Shown here: piece by piece, positions 21,431 through 32,035 of the stretch
Layout: each line of letters opens with the position of its first letter
How positions within the stretch are numbered: the stretch's first letter is position 1
DNA from: Pseudozyma flocculosa PF-1
Lineage: Eukaryota; Basidiomycota; Ustilaginomycetes; Ustilaginales; Ustilaginaceae
Length of the DNA stretch: 64,000 bases
NCBI RefSeq assembly: GCF_000417875.1
Contig: NW_006920880.1
Coordinates: forward strand, 702,201 to 766,200
Direction: 5' to 3'
Notes under the pieces: model-generated
What the model saw: only the letters and a program-made list of their open reading frames with translations
Told to the model about the DNA's origin: nothing
Database searches by the model: none
Translations under genes and position numbers: made by a program

Positions 21431-24400
21431 CGCCGGGCGTGTCAGCGAGCCTGGTCCATAACCATCTCCTGACAGGTATGCCTGCCACCCTCCCGCACCA
21501 CCCCTCGCAGCGCAGCCATATGCCAGGACCGCCACGCCACTTACAGGGACAATCACAAGCCGGCTGTGACTGGGAAGAAAGGAAGAAGAAAGAGGTTATG
21601 CCGTTCGAGGGTTGAGCAAGCAAGTGCAGGGGGCTGTTGGTCGACCTCGGTGGCGAAGAGAGCAAGGGGGCTTGGTGGCAAGCAAAGCAAGCAAGCAAGG
21701 GTCACGAAACAGGAATTTGAAGGTGGTGGCAACTTGTCAAGGCCATTGACGCTCCGTTGTCATATTCATACCGCCGCCGAGGAAGCAAGGAGGCCAGCGG
21801 CGAGGGCGTGGTGCGAAGTAGACAGGGCCACCTTCGCTGGAGGCTCGTCGACTCATCAGTCGTTGGCAGCAAGCAGGTCGAGGACGGCGGAAGAAGTAGA
21901 TCTTCAATTGACGAGTGTTACGCACGGGCACAGGCACAGCACCGTCACGCACAGGACTTGTGTGGCGAAGAGTCAGGGCCAGCCTCGAAGTCGACATTGT
22001 CCGTGAAGCGGCTCATATAAGAAGCGCGGCAGTAGCCGGGACAAGCGGTCAAGGTGCATGTCAGTGTGCATCCCCGAGGCACCCGATCTCAGGATAGCTT
22101 ATTTTCAAGGCGCCTTCCGTGACGCCGTCGAGCATCGAGAGGGTGCAGTGCCGGTACCACCATCGACCGACGATGAGATCGGGAGACTCGAACGACAAGG
22201 GATCGCTGCAAGCCCGCGCAGGCTGGACGATACACGGAAGACGACGGCCCCCCGATGCGCATATCGCGCGTCCGTAGCACGGGGCATTCACGGTTCGATC
22301 CCGTAACAACGGCGGCCAGGAGACCAGGCAGGGTGGTGGCTGTTGGACTCGACGACCATGCAACGCGACTCGTCATATTGATCGTCAGAGACTGTCCGGC
22401 TGAGACAAGCCACAGCGCGCTAGGACCTCGTCAGCACCTTGAGTGCCGTCGATCGCTCGAAAGCAGTGGCGACGATGGCAGCCCTTACTGTGCCGCTGAG
22501 ATGATCGGTAGAGTTCGGGTCGGAAGTGACATGTCCCAATCGGCCATTCCGAAGTGGCATCGAGGGAGGGTTGGAGTTGCGGCGGTGCGTCCGCCCCTGG
22601 CTCGGGCGAGCATAGCCAGGGCAGCCGAGCTGTCAAGGCCACTTGGCCGGCAGATGCACCGAAGCAAGCGGCCAAGCGGCTCGCCGGCCTCGCCGCTGCA
22701 CGCAGCCGAAGTCTCAGACCCCAGAAACAGGCGGCAGGCCGGCAGTGTTCCACCAGGCGGGCAGGGGCGCGGGGCCATGCCCAGCCTCTCCGAACGACCG
22801 CACAGCACACCACGACGGCTCACGACGGCGGCTCCACATTTTCCTCGGGTGCTGCCGCGCGCAGCACTCGCAGTCGTTTTCCCACACCTCCTTCCGCTGG
22901 GCCAAGAGCTAGCCCTACCGGCGTGACATGTAAGAGCAGGCACGCCGTGCCCGACGAGGTGGCGGTACTGGTAACTAGCGCTCCTTCGTCGGATGTGAGC
23001 TGCCTCGTCCGGCGTGTCCGCCCAGCGCACTGGCGACCACCGCCTCGCTCCTAGGTTGTCGCTCCGATCACTTCTTCTCCTCCAGATCGACTGGCAAACC
23101 TGACGGCAAACGGTCTGGTCCGACGCTGGCTGGTGACGAAGCGAGGGTCGAGCACCGTCGGATTCGTCTCACCGAAGGCCCGCTGGAACGTTCGGCGGGT
23201 CGCTGATGCGCCGAATCTGGGTCCTGCACCGATTTTAACCAGCTCGTTGAGCCGAGGACGCAAGGGGGCCGTGGTCGTGGAACTCAAAACAGGTCTCGCG
23301 CGCGCACGAGCACAATCCCGCTTCCTCTTCGCCGCTTGAGCCCCTTTCCCCCCTTCGCCACACTCTGACATCGTACCTACCGTCCTCTGCTGACCACCGC
23401 CACGACGGCTTTTGGTGGTGCCGCCTGGCCGCTTCTTCTCGACTCTGTTTGTACCGGTACGTGTACCAAACATCAGCAGCAGCGGTGGTCGGACTTGGAG
23501 CCCCGTGACGCAGACGAAGTCCAGCCGGCCCTTCTCGCGAGACCAAGGAGGCGGATTCGGACCGGCTCCGCCGACCCGTGGCATCCTCGGCACGCCCCGC
23601 CGTGCGAATGACAGACTCGTAAGGTGATATCCGGCCGAAGATACAGAAAGTAAGCTGCTCTGTAGTGTGTCTCTCGGTTGATGCCTGCAAAGGAACATGG
23701 CTAGGCGTTCCGCTACAGCACCGCCGCTGGCTGGCGTGGGTACGTTACCTACGGTGACACCAGCCCCGCCCTGACTACTCCAACGGCCCGCCGTCGTGGC
23801 GACAAAGCGACCACTCTTAGCCGTGCTAGCGTGGGCCAAATTTTCGCTCCGGCGCCTGCATTGCGGTTCGAGTCCGTGCATCTGACAGCTCGCCAGCGCA
23901 CACCAACGCGCGATGCGATCGGACCGCCCGTCGACCAAGCCTTCCTTGGGCTAGTTCTGGGATGCCCGCTCTCCCCGTCCCTGACAGCCCCACCCTGCCT
24001 GAAAGCCACCCTCCCTTGGAAGCGCGCGGTGCCTGGGAAGATACATACATAGGAATCGTCCCAAGATTCGGTGACAGGCCGTCCATCGGCTCGAGGCGAG
24101 CGCGCGCGAGGCGGATGTCAGGTTGTTCCGGCGTGGGGTCGCGCGAGATCTCGACAGCTTGAGGGTCAAGAGTGTCTCTGACACCGACCTCATCTGCGCT
24201 CGCCATGCGGGGTGGTACTGTGCTTTACTACCCACCTAGCGGTACATACGGCTGGACCCTCACAAATGACCGCTCCTTGCTCCGATCTCCCGGAACGAGG
24301 GGGCTCGTGCCAAGGGCTCTCTGGGCTTGTACACGGCCCCCCGCCGCGAAGGATCCTTGCGTGGTAAGTACCGCAACGCCAGCCGACGCCATTCCTACCG

Positions 24401-27400
24401 GCGAAGCGGACGACGTGAAAAGGCAAGCTAACGATGATAAGGCAGGCAAGGCGCGAGGTGGCCTCGCGGTTGCCCCTTGGCAGAAGTTATGCCCGCCGCC
24501 ACAAAGATGGAAACAGGCAACGGGAAGGCGCCATGGCAACCAGCCAAGCCAGGAATCGCTGTCTGCCACTCTTTTATCTGTGACGGAAGGTGGACGGTAT
24601 TCTGGCGACCCGCCTCTGTCGTTTGTCGTCCTGTCGCCTGCTCGGTTGGCTGGGTATCAGCAGGCATACGCCGAACCCTCGCGGCGAGAAGAAGGCCTGA
24701 ACGTGCAGTAGTCAGCCTGTACGGTATCAAGGTGGCGGCATGGTTGCGTAGCTTGTGGCACAGATCGGAGATGCGAGGGCAAGCTACAGGCAGGGACCCG
24801 CCTTCCTGCCTACAAACAAAAGACGACGACTGTTCAGGGCAGGAAAGGGCGCTAAACTTCCGTACGTGCTTCGATGAGAGCACACGGATGAGGGCGGGCC
24901 CTCTCGAGGGACCTGTGCCCCGGAGCCAAACGGCATGATCATCTGCAGAGATCACGCCTGCGCGGAGAAGGGATCGGGATCACGTCGAGGCCAGTGACGA
25001 GGTCTTTGTTGATGGCAGGAACCTTGCCGCCGCAGCGAGACCTCCTGGGCTAAGGCTCGCGATCTCGGACGGTCGTCATTGCTTATTGTCGAGCTGTCGC
25101 AAAGATGCCGGTGTCTTGGGCCCCCCTTGCTGCCTGTCGTTGTGATACCGTCGTAGCGTGATGGTGGGGCTTGGGCACCGCCAGCCATCCACTAGCTTAG
25201 TGCCACGGGACCGCATGTCAGGGGTCGAGGGAGGGAACCAACTCGCTTGCACGCCGCAGTGCCTGACCAGCCTCTTGGCTGCCAGTTGCCACGGGAAGAA
25301 ATGCCCAGCCAGCGAGCGTACCAGGGATCGGGCCATCGCCGTTGCGATGTCGAAGTCGACGCCGATGGAGACAACCCGATCTGATTCTCGCCATTCATCC
25401 TTCGGCCGTCCCTCATGTGCAGCTATGCGTGCAAGTCGGAGCTTCTTCCCCGTGTGTTCTTCGTGTCAGGCCTGCTCTTCCGAGTGCGTCGGTTGCCCTC
25501 GTTTGCCTGCGGCGCATCGGCGGACGAGAGAGCAGCTCTGACGGTCTTGTGCCATCATACAGCAGCGCAGAGCATGCGACGGCTCTGGAGAAGGGTGCAT
25601 CGCTTGCCATTCCAGATCTTTCGGCCACGTTGGCAGGAAGCACAGCGGCTGCCCGCGTCGACAGCGAAGCCGCTAATTACATACCTGAGCAACCATCATG
25701 TCGCGAACGGGCGAAGAATCTCCGGTAGCAATCAAAGCGCACCACAGGCAGGTACGAGATAGAGTGCTCAGCGCCGACGAGGGCGAGAAGGAAGTTAGGC
25801 CGAGCCGAGCCGTGGACCCTAGCCAGGCTGGGTGGTCCCCAAGGGCTCCTCCTGCCAGCCTGTCGTCGTCGGTACCTGCTGCGGCTTGCTTCTCATACCC
25901 TGAGCGTGGAACACGCCCCGCTCCGCGCAGCCTTGACGATGTCGTCGGCGCCGCGAGACGGCTCGGACACGAAGCATCTTTCTTCGCCGAGGCGCGTGGC
26001 AGCGTCTCGTCCCTGTTTGATGCATGGAGCGGACGTTGATCGATTTGTTCCCCCCAGTCGGACCTGGACGCCGAGGCAGGTCGTATGACTCCGCCATGGG
26101 TGGACATTGACCCGGGCGCTCCCAGATAACGAACCTCCGACGAGTGCTGCTGTAGGGGTGGTACTGCCAGCATGGAAACACCGAGCGAGCGCCTCGTCAA
26201 GAGGGCCGGCCGACGTGTTCCCAGGTCGGCCTTGACCGAGGCCTTGCGAATTTGATCCCCTTCAAGCCCCGCCCGCAGGCCCGCCGCAGTCGGTGCCGCG
26301 TGGCTGCCACGCGTGGCGCGAAAGCTTCCTAGCTTACCGGCTTGTCTTGATCCTGGCTAGCTGGTACCGGTACCTGCCTCGCCCCGACCTCTCCTTCGTG
26401 TAGAGCACCGTGCGTCCCTCAAGGTGGTCCCCGACACTTACGATGCATTTCCACATCAGATGCCGATACGCCGGTCATCGTGACTTGCTGCGCTCGACGT
26501 GTCGTCGGCCTCCGACCCTCCTTCGATGCGCAAGAGGCCGAGCGCCCACCCGCCAGGCACCCGCGCTCGTTGCGGTCCTTCAATGGCCCGTTCGGAGAAG
26601 ACGACGCTGCTATACCGGCATGGCTACTTCGGTATGGTTCCGCCGTGTCGAGCCCTGGTCCGATCATGCTAGCTAACCACACCTTCTTCTTGCGCCGAGA
26701 GTGGGCGGCTAGAGTTGACACGCCCTCGGCTGTCCGCGTCAACGCCGCGCTCTCGTCTCACCGCAGGTCCATCGTTGCCCTTCCGACGTCCAAGTCGGCG
26801 CCTCACGCAGCTCGGCATCGATTCCGCTCCGACCGACATCCTTCTGGAAACAGCGCTGCGCCGTGTGTCCCCCTGGTCCTGGGTACGCCACGCGAGGCGG
26901 ATGCCACTCTACGCCAGGCCCGAAGACCGGCCTGCCTGTCCTCGCGGATCGCGTCGTACCGCGTCGTTCGTTCCGCCGCCCGCTCGCTCTTGCCTATGGG
27001 AAGGAAGGTGCCCGGTGGTCCGGCCCGAGGCCGCGGCCCTGGCCGGAAGTCGTTGTGAGCTGGCCTTTGACTGCGGATCGTGGCGGGGGTCCTGTGCCCG
27101 GAGCCGACGAGCTTCCCCTACGGCCATGCGCGACGCCATCCACTTGGGGATCGCGAGGATGGGTAGACGCCGACAGTAGCAGGGGTGTCCGTTGCTCGTA
27201 GGCCGTCTGGTGACGAGGACGACCAGATAGGGTCGGCGGGGGTGAAGCAGAGCGTGGTTGCAGGGAGAGAGCCAGCATTTTCGCCTGAATAATCGGGCGG
27301 ATTCTACCAGCTCGTGTTCGAGACTGGCCAGCTGTGGGCTCAGGCGCAGGTGCTCGCTCACAATCTCCATCGAGACATCACGACACGCGCTTCGAAGCTC

Positions 27401-28037
27401 ATCACCACGCCATCTGAGCGCCTCCCATCATCAAGCCTGGATCGAGTCGCTGGACCGCCGGCGAGCACGACGACGGCGGTGCAGGCCCCTGACCCTCGTC
27501 TCGTACGAGACGGCGGCCCGATCCGGCGAACTCAGATCGTGTGAGGCTGGTCCGATGGGGCAGGCTTGGCCACGCAGACCAGCCTGGCGAACCTACATAC
27601 CTGTGCGTGTCATGCAGGGAAAGCTCGGATGCGCAACTCCGCCTCTCGGCCTTGGCTCGCGGGTGCTTCATGATGCGGTATGCCCTGGTGAGCCCAAAAC
27701 ACGAGCTGGCCCTGAACGAGCTAACTCCCGCCACCTTCTCTTCCTCCTCCTCTCCATCGACACCGCCGCCACCGCCCGTCGATGTAGCGCCCCGTCTTTG
27801 GTCCCGAACAAATTGCAACTTCGACCTCGAATTCGACCTCGATCTCGTATTCGTCGCAGCTTCCCGGTCGACGGCCTCGATGCAGCCTAGCTCAATCTAG
27901 GGCCAGGCTGCGGATACAGATACACCCGCGGTGGCACGCCCGCACGCACACAGGATTCCATCGGTGGCCGCCGTGGGACAGCCGGACGACACCAAGAAGC
28001 GCAACAAACCGTGCCGGATGCTCGCTGGTCCTCCACA
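21431..28037. other. 6.6-kb region without recognisable genes
   Basis: Composition is more even than in the coding parts and no frame on either strand shows a known domain, strong third-position GC bias or a convincing exon chain. Visible are AAGC/GCAA repeats near 21676-21702, a 12-bp palindrome GGTACCGGTACC at 26363-26374, a 10-bp palindrome GTACCGGTAC at 23451-23460, and an inverted repeat CGCGTGGC-T-GCCACGCG near 26298-26314. The last few hundred bases (27.7-28.0 kb) are pyrimidine-rich and probably lead into the next gene. No tRNA or rRNA was found. Confidence 0.6.
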
Positions 28038-30566
28038 ATGACGATGGCTGCCGCCGAACAGAGCGCGGCCACGCCGCCGACGCCGACCTCCGCCGGATTG
28101 TCGGCTCGGCCGCACCACATCGACCTCTCGTCGCTGCGCAACGGCGCCGGACCCATCCCGCTGCACGCCGGCGGCGTCGAAAAGCACGTCGAATTTGACG
28201 GCGTGTGCATGGTCATACCCAACGTCGACCACAAGCAGCTCCGCAAGCTCCTGCGCCTCTACGCATCGGGCCGCGAACAGCACGTCGGCCAGGGCGCCGG
28301 CAACGGTGACAAGGACGGGGCGGAGCCCGCCGCGGCGCTCCGACCCGCCGCATCTAAGCCGTCGAGGCCACGCTACGGCATGCGCCTCGTCAGCGTGCCC
28401 CTCTCGCCCGGCCAGTGGGGCGGCGGCAACATCCGCTCCTCGCTCGCCAACCTCAACCTCGGCTCAAAGGTCGATCTGACCGCCGTCGCCAGCGGCCTAG
28501 CACCGGCTTCGATCTCGGTCGGCGGCACCCCTTCCCATCGCGCCTCCTCGAGTTCTACCAGCGTCAACGAGCTCAGCGAGCCGGAGCGGCCGGAGCTCGA
28601 CGAGGGCCGCTACAGGAGGGCCAGGTCGCTCTCCGACGACGACCGCTGCCTGCGGACCAGACAGAGGTCCACGTCGCCGTCTGACCAAGGCCACGCCGAG
28701 GGCAAGGGCCATCCGGTCGAAGCCTCCAGCCCGCGCGTTCTGCGCATGAAGGTGCCCACCTTTGGAGGATGGCGCAGGAGTGCGCCGCTGGCCGAACCGC
28801 CGCAGAAGGGGTGCCTGCTGAAGCGCAAGAAGCCGGTGATTGGGCCAACCGCGGCTGCAGCGACCCAACAGGCTGCCACGCCGTCGCCCGTCCTGGAAGG
28901 CTCAGAGGGGAACATGCGCAAGCGGTTCGAGGGACCTCCCGTCCGTGCCAGCGCCCCGGAGGGATGCGCCTCCTTCGCATCGGCCTTGCCGACGGCGCCG
29001 CCCGCCAGGTCACCAGGCCCCGGCGCGCTGCTGCGCCGTGCAGGCTCCCTCGGTCGACGTCCGAGCGCACGCCGCAAGGGCAGCGAACTGTCCGAGGTCG
29101 AGGCTGGCGACGGCTTCGCGGCCGGCACCGCCGAGACATCCGTCTCAGACGCCTTCCCAGCGCAACTCGACGATGCCAGCGTCAAGCGGGAACTGAAGCT
29201 CGGTCGCTGGCCGTTTCAGGAACCGCTGAATCCAGAGTGCAACTGCAAGGACTGCGCCGAGAGCATCTCGCTCGTCAACGTGCAGGGCTACCGGCCGCAC
29301 TGGTCCAGGTCGGCACGAGCCAAATGGCTGGCGGACCGAAAGGAAAGGGAGGCGCGCGAGCAGCTCGTCACGGGACTCTCGGCGCCAGCGACGCCCCGCA
29401 GTGGCGCCGCAGCGGCCCGTCCGTCGAGCCGAGGCAGGATCCAAGCCGACGAGATGGATATCAAGATGGGAACCGGGTCGCGTCCGCAGACGCCGGAGGA
29501 GGAAGAGGAGGAGGGTGAAGCCGAGTCCGAGGCCGAGCCCGAAGCAGAGCCCGAAGCAGGGACAGAGGCAGGCGAGCAGGGCGAGGGGACGCAGCAGGTG
29601 CCCAAGGAGGCCGACCTCGCGCCAGGCGATGAGAGCAGGCCAAAGGACGTTCCCAACGCCGTGGACCCGGCGCAAATGGATGCTACCGCCGCCGAGTGGG
29701 AGGCGGTCAAGCCGACTGCCGTCGCTCCTGTGGACTCATCCGTCGATGGACCGGCGCACAAGCCGGCAGAAGCGTCGGCAGGACACCCATACCCGAGCCC
29801 GGCCACCGTCAAGCCTTCGGGAACGCTGCTAGTCGCGCCGATCGCCAAGCCGGCCATCCCGATCTTTGACGAGGAAGACGACGACTACCTCGAGGGCGAC
29901 GAGGAGCTGGCCAAGGAGATCGACTCTCGCCGCACCTCGATCGAGAGCCGCAACTCGTACCGGCCGGGCGCGCGCAGCATGATGCGGCAGCTCGACGAGG
30001 CCGACCAGATCGAGCGCCAGGCCTCGGTCGAGCGCGAGCGGCGCCGCAACAGCGCCTCGCCCAGCGTCGCCGGCGTCGCTGGGCTCAGCCCGAGGTCGAG
30101 CCCCAGTCCACGCCCGGGCGCGATGCATCCGAGGTCGAGTCCCAGCCCTCGTCCCGGCGCGATGAATCCGAGGTCGAGCCCCAGCCCGCGTCCGGGCTCG
30201 ATCAATCCGTACTTTGACATTCCGCGTCGCGGCTCGCCGCTGGCCCTCGGTCGGCCCACGCTGGGACCTATCTCCGAGGGAAGCGTGCGGTCAAAGGAAC
30301 AGCCCACTCGACCGCGCGTCTCTCCCCTCCGCGGCGAGACGGGCGAGACGACGGCCGAGGAAGACGAGGCACGCCGCCGCCAGCTCGCCCGGGCCGACCA
30401 GCTGCCCCTGACGCCGGGGAGCGATGCCAAGGGAGGCAGCGCTGCCGCCACCCTGGCGCCCGCAGCTGGTAGCAAGTCCAACGGCACCGTCAAGAGGAAG
30501 GTGTCGAGGTCCTTCTTCGGCCTCCTTGGTTCTCCTTTCGGTGGCTCGAGCGCTCCTCCCGGCTGA
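28038..30566 (+). CDS. Hypothetical protein, 842 residues, largely disordered
   Basis: Not recognised. A single long frame with high third-position GC; the first good ATG (CCACA before it) is at 28038, MTMAAAEQSAATPP. Features: a conserved-looking early segment GVEKHVEFDGVCMVIPNVDH with KQLRKLLRLYASG (about 40-75); many Ser/Pro/Arg patches; a compact cysteine segment KLGRWPFQEPLNPECNCKDC (about 390-412) followed by YRPHWSRSARAKWLADRKER; an acidic run rich in EAEPEAE (about 490-520); IPIFDEEDDDYLEGDEELA near 620; three tandem 13-residue repeats PRSSPSPRPGAM(H/N) at about 685-723; and a basic/aromatic C-terminus KRKVSRSFFGLLGSPFGG. No signal peptide or membrane segment. It could be a scaffold or nuclear regulator, but no function can be assigned. 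Neighbours give no clue. Confidence 0.75.
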   Translation: MTMAAAEQSAATPPTPTSAGLSARPHHIDLSSLRNGAGPIPLHAGGVEKHVEFDGVCMVIPNVDHKQLRKLLRLYASGREQHVGQGAGNGDKDGAEPAAALRPAASKPSRPRYGMRLVSVPLSPGQWGGGNIRSSLANLNLGSKVDLTAVASGLAPASISVGGTPSHRASSSSTSVNELSEPERPELDEGRYRRARSLSDDDRCLRTRQRSTSPSDQGHAEGKGHPVEASSPRVLRMKVPTFGGWRRSAPLAEPPQKGCLLKRKKPVIGPTAAAATQQAATPSPVLEGSEGNMRKRFEGPPVRASAPEGCASFASALPTAPPARSPGPGALLRRAGSLGRRPSARRKGSELSEVEAGDGFAAGTAETSVSDAFPAQLDDASVKRELKLGRWPFQEPLNPECNCKDCAESISLVNVQGYRPHWSRSARAKWLADRKEREAREQLVTGLSAPATPRSGAAAARPSSRGRIQADEMDIKMGTGSRPQTPEEEEEEGEAESEAEPEAEPEAGTEAGEQGEGTQQVPKEADLAPGDESRPKDVPNAVDPAQMDATAAEWEAVKPTAVAPVDSSVDGPAHKPAEASAGHPYPSPATVKPSGTLLVAPIAKPAIPIFDEEDDDYLEGDEELAKEIDSRRTSIESRNSYRPGARSMMRQLDEADQIERQASVERERRRNSASPSVAGVAGLSPRSSPSPRPGAMHPRSSPSPRPGAMNPRSSPSPRPGSINPYFDIPRRGSPLALGRPTLGPISEGSVRSKEQPTRPRVSPLRGETGETTAEEDEARRRQLARADQLPLTPGSDAKGGSAAATLAPAAGSKSNGTVKRKVSRSFFGLLGSPFGGSSAPPG
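30090..30206 (+). repeat. Three tandem 39-bp coding repeats
   Basis: Units 30090-30128, 30129-30167 and 30168-30206 encode PRSSPSPRPGAMH, PRSSPSPRPGAMN and PRSSPSPRPGSIN. They are nearly identical at DNA level, so copy number may vary between strains. Confidence 0.95.
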
Positions 30567-32035
30567 GTTTGACTTGAGAATTCCCATCGCCTCTTTCCCA
30601 TTAGATCGTACCTGCTCCTATCTCGCGCCCTCGGCCTTTCACTCACAAGATGCCCCTGCAGCCGTCCTGCTTGCTCTCTTCATCCGCTCACTTGCTAAAC
30701 CCGCTGGCATCCGTTCTGGCCACCGTCGATCTTGTCGCGTCCGTACCGCGTCGTCCCTGTATAGTCGCTACACCTCTAGCTAGACCATCCGATACCCCTT
30801 GTCCCACTGAACCCAGCCCGGCAGCGAGCAGCGCGCCAGCGTCGGCCTGTCCGTGCTCGAGCCAAGGTGGAGTGGGCCAAGCCCGGTCCTGGGTGCTCCG
30901 GATGCTTCCGATGGTTGCCAAAGGAAAGGGCGAAACCGGAGCTGGTACCGTTCTGTGGCCGGCCAGCAGCGACGGCGGCAATCTCGTCGGCGTCGGCGTC
31001 GGCCTGGCCGGGGTGAGGGGTGGCATCGGGCAAAGACGTTCGCCTGTATCGCTGTCACGGCTGGCACGACGATCTTCTCGCTCGAGCCCCCCCACGCCTA
31101 GCCATCTTCGCAGCCCCCCACGTCTGTTGATCAGCTGAAGGTCCAGCCACGCCCCGCCACCGCCTCTCTAGCCCCTCCTACGCCAGCGCCTTGACACTCG
31201 GTGGCTCGAAGCACAAGAGCAGCGTTTCGGGCCTCAGGGTCGATGAGAGATGGCGGCTCGGGCGGCGCGCAGATCGAACGGCCCTGGACCCGATGGGGCG
31301 GCGGCGACGACGACGGCGGCCAGGCAACCGAGGCAAGACGACCCAAGGGCCGCTCAGGCCGACGACACAGCGCAGGCAGGCCGGCAGGCACGCACGCAAA
31401 GGCGGCGCCCGCACGGATCAGGGGCTGCAGGGTCAAAGGCAGGCTCCGGATGTCTCCGCGCGGCCCCAGCCTGGCCTGGCCTAGGTAGCAGGCCAGGGCC
31501 GGGTGGTCCGCTGGGAAAAACGATGCCATGCCAAGTGGAGTTGAAAGCCGGCTTTTCGCCGCACCGATGCCCCGTGCTCGGCCCTGGCCCTGGCCCCCCC
31601 CGCGCGTTGACTTCAGGCTGCTTGCTTCGCTTCGCTCGGACACTCGCCTGCCGGCACGGCGGCCAGCCGATCNNNNNNNNNNNNNNNNNNNNTTCAGCTG
31701 CTTGCTTCGCTTCGCNCGGCACNNCNGCGCNCGGCGGCCAGTCCCGACTCGCGTCGTCCCCCGCCGGCGTCCTCGGGCCCGGCCGGCCCGTAGGACCCCC
31801 ATCCCGACGTTGTTCGTTCGCCCTCCCGCTGGCTGGCTGGCTGGCCGGCCGGCTGGCTCGCTCGCTCGCTCGACCTCGTGTGCGGGTCTTGATGCCGCCG
31901 CCCTCTTTGCCTTTCTACCTCCATCTATCATTGCGAAGCCAACACTCCAGCTACATCAACGCCTTTCAATTCCCCTCGCCTTCAGTTCAAGCACCGTCAC
32001 TGCCTCGCGCCCGAGCACCTGCACCTTCTTTCACC
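30567..32035. other. Intergenic region and FBP1 promoter, containing an assembly gap
   Basis: About 1.47 kb with no gene supported. It carries (GGCT)n/(CTCG)n tracts at about 31826-31870, a pyrimidine-rich leader from about 31890 to 32035, and a run of Ns with ambiguous bases (see separate entry). Any TATA or carbon-response element of FBP1 could be hidden by the gap. Confidence 0.6.
31673..31692. other. Assembly gap (20 N) with further single ambiguous bases to 31731
   Basis: Twenty Ns, then isolated Ns at 31716, 31723, 31724, 31726 and 31731. The roughly 60 bases before and 50 bases after the gap are near-copies of each other (GCTGCTTGCTTCGCTTCGC ... CGGCGGCCAG), so the gap probably separates overlapping contig ends. 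Confidence 0.98.

Noticed and set aside
20705..21556. 283-codon open frame on the minus strand
   Set aside because: Not called as a protein: Pro/Ser/Thr-rich, no recognisable domain, and it lies in a leader-like pyrimidine tract. Kept only as part of the candidate leader exon.
22240..22310. tRNA-like B box (GGTTCGATCCC) near 22289
   Set aside because: The T arm pairs only partly, there is no A box at the right distance and no acceptor stem can be formed.
23790..23880. tRNA-like B box (GGTTCGAGTCC) near 23864 with a weak TGGC...  A-box-like stretch upstream
   Set aside because: The T arm needs two wobble pairs and the 3' strand has no complementary 5' acceptor strand; no anticodon arm fits.
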